A stretch of DNA of 44,515 bases from a virus: the IMG/VR virus record IMGVR_UViG_3300048026_000781, positions 1 through 44,515 of that record; one strand, 5' to 3'. Both the position numbers and the translations under genes were made by a program. Below are positions 35,013-41,700 of this stretch, one piece after another (the first letter of the stretch is position 1; each line of letters opens with the position of its first letter). The notes beneath the pieces were generated by a model that was given only the letters and a program-made list of their open reading frames with translations, did not search any database and was not told the origin of the DNA.

Positions 35013-36157
35013 AGAAATTTTTCTAATTCTTTTATTACACTTTCCGATGTGATACCTTTAGTACATTCAAATTGTCTATTTGTACCCTTATGGTCTGGAC
35101 ACCAATTCCAATCACCTGCATCTAATTTTAATCTATTGAAACATCCACCACACTTATCATTAGGTGGTGTGATTCTAACACACTCTTTCATTTCAGCCCA
35201 ATCATATGAGAATCCACTTATCAAAACTGTCTTTGTTCCCAATGCCCAACTTAACCAACTTAATCCACTACCAATACCAATAAATGCTTTTGATTTTCTC
35301 ATTTCATCCATAACCGATTCTAATGGTCCTTCTGGGTGTTTTATAATACCTGTTGGGTGTTTGTTTCCCATATAGTTATCCCCTTCCTTAGATAGTAGTT
35401 TAACTGTATATCCTTTATTGTTTAACCAATCTACTACATCTTGCCAACCATTTGGATTATTCCAATATTTAGATTGAGCAGTTCCGTGTATTGCTATTGT
35501 GATTAGTTTATTATCTTTAGTAACTTTCGATGTTGGTAATAATGGCTTTATTTCTTTATATTCTAACCCCAATATATCAGAACCCATTTTTTGCATTGTT
35601 TGAGTTTTGAAATCGTTTGGATTTTTTAATTCATTTACACTACCATCATCATTATAGAACAAACCTACATTATACATTGCATATAGATTTTGTACAGTAG
35701 AACCCGGTTTAACAAATTCAAAGTGAGGATATTGTTCCTCAAACATATTATTGTGAAATGTTGAAACAATTAGTTCACAATTATGCTTCTTTCTGAATTC
35801 TTCAAAATATGGAAACCATGCTAATGTATCTCCCAAAGCTTTTGAACCCATTGATATAAAAACTCTCTTACCAAATGGATTAAAATCATGTTCATAAAAT
35901 ACATCATCATTTCTAAGTACTCTAACTTTCCAATCTATACAATATTCTATATTAGATTTGGCCCAATTATTATTTCCAATTTTAGTTTCAAATCGTATTG
36001 TGTTTGTAGATTTATCTATAAATTGTACTTTATATTCTTCATTAATTGTTCCTGTTATTTCAACGAAAGGTCCATTTACAAAATGAGTAAATACTTTATT
36101 TTGTACATCTACAATATTATTTTTATTTTTTGTTAAGTTGGTGTATATCATTTCCAA
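35009..36157 (-). CDS. Protein O-heptosyltransferase, TibC/Aah (BAHT) type
   Basis: This family transfers heptose from ADP-heptose to Ser on strand-loop-strand repeats of autotransporter adhesins such as TibA and AIDA-I. Seen: N-terminal beta domain (residues about 25-95), then HDFNPFGKRVFISMGSKALGD (90-110; Asp110 in the conserved GDT is the expected catalytic position), WFPYFEEFRKKHNCELI, DILGLEYKEIKP (194-205), HGTAQSKYWN (224-233), and IGIGSGLSWLSWALGTKTV (293-311). The C-terminal four-Cys finger (Cys336, 339, 353, 365 in KCGGCF...GDWNWCP...RQFECTK) is the family's iron-binding signature. Length 382, usual for the family. No autotransporter is encoded here, so the natural substrate would be a phage beta-structured protein or a host surface protein. 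Confidence 0.87.
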   Translation of the reverse strand: MEMIYTNLTKNKNNIVDVQNKVFTHFVNGPFVEITGTINEEYKVQFIDKSTNTIRFETKIGNNNWAKSNIEYCIDWKVRVLRNDDVFYEHDFNPFGKRVFISMGSKALGDTLAWFPYFEEFRKKHNCELIVSTFHNNMFEEQYPHFEFVKPGSTVQNLYAMYNVGLFYNDDGSVNELKNPNDFKTQTMQKMGSDILGLEYKEIKPLLPTSKVTKDNKLITIAIHGTAQSKYWNNPNGWQDVVDWLNNKGYTVKLLSKEGDNYMGNKHPTGIIKHPEGPLESVMDEMRKSKAFIGIGSGLSWLSWALGTKTVLISGFSYDWAEMKECVRITPPNDKCGGCFNRLKLDAGDWNWCPDHKGTNRQFECTKGITSESVIKELEKFL

Positions 36158-38316
36158 GTCTTATTTGTTAAATCCAATAATGAAAATCCTTCGGCTTGAT
36201 TTGAATACATTTTATTTGTTGTATATCTAAGTCTTGGATGATGATAGAATACATGATTATACCATAAATCAGCAACATCCCATTCACAATCTTTTATTCT
36301 ATCCATATACCATTGTTTATCTCTATTTGGTATCAGATAAGCATGTGCTAAGTCTTGGTTATGAGCTGTTTTACTAAATAACTCATCTATGTTTTCTTTT
36401 GAATTAGATGGATTGTTAGCAAATGAAATAAATGGAACATTATCCCTTTCTGAGATAAAACATGCTTTATGTACTATTTCAACAAACTCCATCAACCCAC
36501 TATCAATATAAGCATCAGCTTCAAAAATTAAAGTATAATCGTAATCAGGATTTATAGTTTCCAATGCAAATCGGTGAGCCATATAGCAACCATAATGTCC
36601 ACCAGTTATCCAACCCAATCCAGCACCAGGTGAAAGTTCTCCAGGTGTATTTGTTGGTGATATGTGTTGAGGTCTCCTACAATGTTCTACTGGAGGGAAA
36701 TCGGTATAAGGTGTATTTACAATTGCCTCATAATCCATCCCGTATAATTCCAATTGTTTTAATGATTCTTGACTTATACGTTCTCTTAAATCATCTGGTC
36801 GAGTCATTAAATGTTTAATTTGTATTTTTGGCTTCTTACGAACAAAACTATGATTATCAATTAAAAATTGCTTATAAAAGAAATCATTTGGAGCGTAGGT
36901 AGAACCTTCAAAAACAAAGTAATCATCACCGGTTATGAATCCACCCGGCTTTACTTTATGATACCATCGTTTGATATCACTCATTACCGAATCATAACCA
37001 TGACCCGCATCAATCATTATAAAATCAATAGAATCATTTTGGAATTGATTTGATGCATTTTCTGAGGTATCCTTTATAGCGTTGAATGTACCAAAGTTAT
37101 CACTCATTATTGTATTTTCTACAAACTCACCATAAATATCCCCACCATAAGAATCAACTATATTTATATGTAATTTTTCATCATAACTACCTTTCCAAGT
37201 ATCAACAACAGTAAAATTTACATTCTTCTTAGATTCTCTTATTTTTGTTGCCATATGATTGGATGATTTTCCTAACCAACTACCAACTTCTACAAATACC
37301 TCACCACCCTTAGCGTTCCTTACAAATCTATCATATAAACTTTCATAGGAAAACCAACCTGGTATTTCATTAAATTGAGGTTCTAATAATTCTATTATTG
37401 TTTTTTTAGTATTTAGAATATCATCATCAATATAAGTAACCAATTCATTAGAATCATATGTATCTAAATAGGTATGTAATTTTCTGAATATACATTGTAA
37501 TCCATATCCCAATGCTTCTTTAATTGATAATGGATTTAACTCCAACTTAGAACTAAAGTAAAACATATCAGATGCTTTATAGAATTTATCCACATCACTA
37601 CGTTCACCCCAAACTATACAATTATCAGGCTTATGCTCCATTATAGGTCCCCAATATGATTCAAAGTTCATAGCTTGGTTTCCAACAAAATGGAATTTGA
37701 TTTTATACTTTTCTAAAATTCTAGCTACTTTAAATATTTCACCTTGATTCTTACCTTGCGTAAATAACCCAACCATAAGAACATGCTTCCATTCAGTATC
37801 AAATCCTAACTCATTTTGAATTTCTATTTTGTTGAATGTTTGCTTCTCTATTGGATATTCCCATACCTTAGTATCAACACCCAAATGTTCAAACTTTCGT
37901 CTACTCCATTCGGATACTAAAACATATCTATCGGGTTGATAACGAATTTCGTCTGGATTTGTTGCAGAACCATGCGTTGATGCTACAATATTATACTTAC
38001 GTGATTTTACCCATAACTTATCTAATATATCGTAAGATAAAAAGTGTTCTGGTATTTCAGTAAAATGTATGATGTTTGGTTTGATAGATTTTATCAAATC
38101 AACAATTTCAGATTTATCATCTCCCAATGTATGTAGTTTAACCAAATTATTAATTTGGTCTTTTTGAACTACAAATACTCCACCACTGTGGTTGTTTACC
38201 TCAATTACTTCAATATCAAAATCATCTCTAAAGATTTCGATTTGCTTTAATAGATATTGTGGCATTCCACCAGTAGATAGGTGTGATGATATATATAACA
38301 GTTTCTTCTTTGACAT
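36148..38316 (-). CDS. Glycosyltransferase-methyltransferase-glycosyltransferase fusion, 722 aa
   Basis: Three domains. Residues 1-312: GT-B glycosyltransferase like GT4, with SSHLSTGGMPQYLL near the start, the MVGLFTQGKNQ linker into the second half (181-191), and an EX7E donor motif in SSKLELNPLSIKEALGYG (255-272). Residues 320-505: class I SAM methyltransferase (FVEVGSWLGKSS, 341-352; FIMIDAGHGYDSV, 432-444). Residues 510-722: a GT25-like transferase, with GLGWITGGHYGCYMAHRFA (566-584) and the acidic LIFEADAYID (596-605). GT25 enzymes add hexoses to LPS or collagen-like proteins. It leads the operon and overlaps the heptosyltransferase by 10 bp, so it may extend or decorate the heptose. 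Domain order is clear, substrates unknown. Confidence 0.83.
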   Translation of the reverse strand: MSKKKLLYISSHLSTGGMPQYLLKQIEIFRDDFDIEVIEVNNHSGGVFVVQKDQINNLVKLHTLGDDKSEIVDLIKSIKPNIIHFTEIPEHFLSYDILDKLWVKSRKYNIVASTHGSATNPDEIRYQPDRYVLVSEWSRRKFEHLGVDTKVWEYPIEKQTFNKIEIQNELGFDTEWKHVLMVGLFTQGKNQGEIFKVARILEKYKIKFHFVGNQAMNFESYWGPIMEHKPDNCIVWGERSDVDKFYKASDMFYFSSKLELNPLSIKEALGYGLQCIFRKLHTYLDTYDSNELVTYIDDDILNTKKTIIELLEPQFNEIPGWFSYESLYDRFVRNAKGGEVFVEVGSWLGKSSNHMATKIRESKKNVNFTVVDTWKGSYDEKLHINIVDSYGGDIYGEFVENTIMSDNFGTFNAIKDTSENASNQFQNDSIDFIMIDAGHGYDSVMSDIKRWYHKVKPGGFITGDDYFVFEGSTYAPNDFFYKQFLIDNHSFVRKKPKIQIKHLMTRPDDLRERISQESLKQLELYGMDYEAIVNTPYTDFPPVEHCRRPQHISPTNTPGELSPGAGLGWITGGHYGCYMAHRFALETINPDYDYTLIFEADAYIDSGLMEFVEIVHKACFISERDNVPFISFANNPSNSKENIDELFSKTAHNQDLAHAYLIPNRDKQWYMDRIKDCEWDVADLWYNHVFYHHPRLRYTTNKMYSNQAEGFSLLDLTNKTWK

Positions 38317-38349
38317 AGATAAATTGAGTGTATAAGTTACACTTCTTTA

Positions 38350-38381
38350 CAAAGATACAAAAAATATTTTAATTTACCAAA
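38350..38381 (-). promoter_or_regulatory. Bacteroidetes-type promoter of the glycosylation operon
   Basis: On the minus strand TTTG (38381-38378), a 20-bp spacer and TATCTTTG (38357-38350) match the known Bacteroidetes consensus TTTG ... TAnnTTTG with suitable spacing. It lies wholly in the 70-bp gap before the 722-residue gene, so an early-style host-RNA-polymerase promoter is plausible. Confidence 0.6.
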
Positions 38382-38386
38382 TCTTT

Positions 38387-38659
38387 TTAGAAAGAAATAG
38401 TTCCAGCTTCTAAATCAATTTGTCCATTTGGATATTTCTTATCCAACTCAGCCAATTCACTATCCATTGTACTCAATGAAGTATCCAATTTATTACCAAA
38501 CTCAATTTCCTTTTCATTTAATTCTTTGAGTTGTTTTTCAATTTCTCTTCTTCTAACAGCAACTTGACCTAATGCAATTACCATACTATTTTGCTCATCT
38601 TGAATTGATTTTAGTTTATCAATTACTGATTTATCTAATGCTTCTGTAGTTTGTTCCAT
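38387..38659 (-). CDS. Small coiled-coil protein, paralogue of 33474-33830
   Basis: 90 residues: charged heptad-type helix (VAVRRREIEKQLKELNEKEI, residues about 34-53) and a conserved ending KKYPNGQIDLEAGTISF. This aligns with the 118-residue protein at 33474-33830 (RRKELEDEM...FPRGQLDLQKGTITF), which has about 20 extra C-terminal residues. It follows the tail-fibre gene by 53 bp, with CTTATATATA 18 bp upstream, a weak form of the phage promoter motif. Function unknown; a fibre-associated chaperone or connector is a positional guess. Confidence 0.72.
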   Translation of the reverse strand: MEQTTEALDKSVIDKLKSIQDEQNSMVIALGQVAVRRREIEKQLKELNEKEIEFGNKLDTSLSTMDSELAELDKKYPNGQIDLEAGTISF

Positions 38660-38712
38660 AACTTTTAGTTTATTATCTATATATAAGTATATATGTTTTC
38701 AATTAAACGAAA

Positions 38713-41700
38713 TTATTTAGAACCACTTATTTGTGCTTCCAACTCCAATACCTTATCACTCAGTTCTTGAATTGCTTTAATCATTGGTGAAATTAATTCA
38801 CTATAAGCCATATTCCAATTTTGATTATCTTTTTGTACAATTGAACTCGATTCTTTTGGTATAATCTCATCCACTTCTTGTGCAATTAATCCATAGTGAT
38901 ATGGTGAATTATTATCATCGTTTAACCAATGATATTTAACTGGATTTAATCTATTAATAAATGATAATCCTAAATCGGATTCTAAAATATTTTTCTTTAG
39001 ATTTGCATCAGATGCTGTATTTAAAGCATTAACAGAATAAATAGTTGTCCATCTATTTGATGAACCACCTAATGTGTATTTTTCGGTTATTGTTGGTATT
39101 ATAGCCCCATTAGTTGATATTGCAGTTTGAAATGTATTGAAAAGTGGTGTTCCTTGGAAGAATGCTGTTCCACCTTGAACTCTAAATAATTCACCACCTC
39201 CAAAGTTCTTTGCTAATCTCTTTGCTTGAACAAATGTATCAGCATTTGTTACTACTTGAATACCACCCGCTTGTATTTCTACAAAGTTTGAAGGAAGTTC
39301 AAATGATAATGATGTATCTAAACTACCACCAAATGCTTGTAAAACACCAGTTGTAGATGTAGGATTATTTGTGTTATTTGCATATTGTACTGTTGCTGAT
39401 ACATATGAATTTGTAGTGGTACCATTAGATGAAGTATTCTGTCTATATCCAGCAGTTGTACCTATTTGAACAGAATATCGTAGTGAAGCTGCGGTTGTTG
39501 CAGTTGTACAATTTATAGTTACACTTTTATTAGGTTGAGCCAAAGATACTCCATCATTACCTTGCGCACCATTTTGAGTTGTTGAAACAAAAGTCCAACC
39601 AGTTGTTGTTACGTTATGTGATAAGATATCATTCGATATGTAGTTATATACACCAGCAACTGAGAATGTATATACATCAGCTCCTTCTAATAACTCAATC
39701 TTATTAACCAATTGTAAAGAAATAGAATCTCCATCTTTTACATATACTTTACTTTCACCTTCAACTAATTCAGTTGTTTTTATCTCTTCGTTATTATCTA
39801 ACCAAAATCCATGCGAATCTGATACTTCAATAACTTTATCACCTATTGTAAGTTTATATATTTCAGTTGTTGTTCTTCTTTTAATTGCATCTATGGTAAA
39901 TTCACCAAACTTATCTATTCCCGTATGTGAATCCAATTTATCATTCCAGTTCCAAGATAATATCTTATCTCCTATTTTAGCATCTTTAGCTAAAATATAA
40001 GAACCATCAGATAATGTAATTTTAGTATTTCCAACTACGGATGAAATTTCTGAAGAAAGACTTCCTCCTCCACCTCCACCACTTGGTGGTACATAAGTAC
40101 CAGTATAGTAGTTACCTACACCATCAGTATCACTTCTTGCTTCAGAAGTTTGTGCTATTTTAGTTCTACCAATAACTGCATTATTATCATTAGTATCGAC
40201 AACCTCTACATACAAATATGCTATTTGTCTTATTGCAGTTGGACCTGATGTATTACCATGTGTTTGCCCAGTGAATGTTGGTAAATAATTTGGATATGAA
40301 GTTGTTTGTGATATTCTTGTTGTAGGTGACTTTAATGTCAACATTGGTACATCTAATGTTAATGAAATATCCCCAACACTAACAGCAGTTGTAGCCGTTC
40401 CAGCATTTGTATTACCACCAACACTAAACCCACTAAATGCAAAAGTTGCACTATTAATTTGCTGTGCACTAAGACTAGATGGACTATCGGGAGTTGCATG
40501 TGTGGTGTTTGAAAATTCCATATCAAAACCAGCACTACCCGCCGTATCAGTTAAGTTTGCTTTAGTTCCAATAACTACTTTTTTCTCACTACCATCAAAA
40601 AATTGAAGTTCAGGTATATTTGGTTCAAATACTATTTCTGAATTATCATCTCTTAATGCCTTTGTATCTACATCAATTACCCAATCTCCAATTCTACCAC
40701 TATCAGCGTTTATAATACCACCAATAGAAGCATTTGATGCGGAAACGTTTCCATTTACATCAACACTAAATTTTGCACCTTCACCATCTAAAGGTACACT
40801 TATTGAACCCCCTACAATAGCCGATTGTTCAATTGTACCACCATTTAAATCACCACTAAATTGAACAAATTCACCATTGTATCTTAAAAAGTCACCAGAT
40901 GGACTTCTTAATGAAAAGTGTGGTATTTCAGATGCTGATGGGAATCCTAAAAATGCTCCCCTATTATCATAACCAGCAGATGGTTGTCCAATTGATATAA
41001 ATGGTTTATTAGTACCAGTTGATGAACCAGATGTTGATAATCGTATAGCATCTCCAGTTATAATACGTTCGGATAACGAACCTGCAGTTACAGTACCAAC
41101 ACTCGTAGCAGTTAAATCTTCAGTCCCTTTATGTATAGTATATAAGATAAATTGACGGGTGGTTGGATTATCACCATCCTCAGATAAAACCCAGTCTACA
41201 CCAGTTTGGTTGAATATTTCAGTTTCTATTTGAGAGTCTGTACCTGTATCTAAAAAGTTATCCCCACTTATGTTTGCTAATTTTATTGCAACCGATTCGG
41301 AGATGTATGTACCCACATTTACGTTTTTAGCATATACATATGCATTTGTATGTGGAGCAAAATCAGGTGTACCTAACCAATTTACATCAGAAAATGAAGC
41401 TGTATTAGAAACAGTCATCCAACTTAGTGGTGTAGTTGTATTAGCTTCAAATGCTTGGATATAATTTGTTCCATCTGCCCATATTATATCAGCCTTTGTA
41501 GAACCCTTACCACCTGCACTTAAATCATATGATGATGTTAAGTATGTTTGAAAATCAACAGATGATGAATCTGCGTATATAGCAGGTCCCTCTATTGTAA
41601 ATACTGCAGCATCACTAGCACCATTGGGAGAAGTCCCAGTGTAATCCATTCCATTTAAAATATGAGTAGTTGTAATTTGACCATATACAGTTACAGTAGA

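Noticed and set aside
39613-40041. Active protein-splicing intein or homing element
   Set aside because: The +1 residue is Val, position 1 is Ser, and there is no endonuclease insert, so a functional mobile intein is unlikely.
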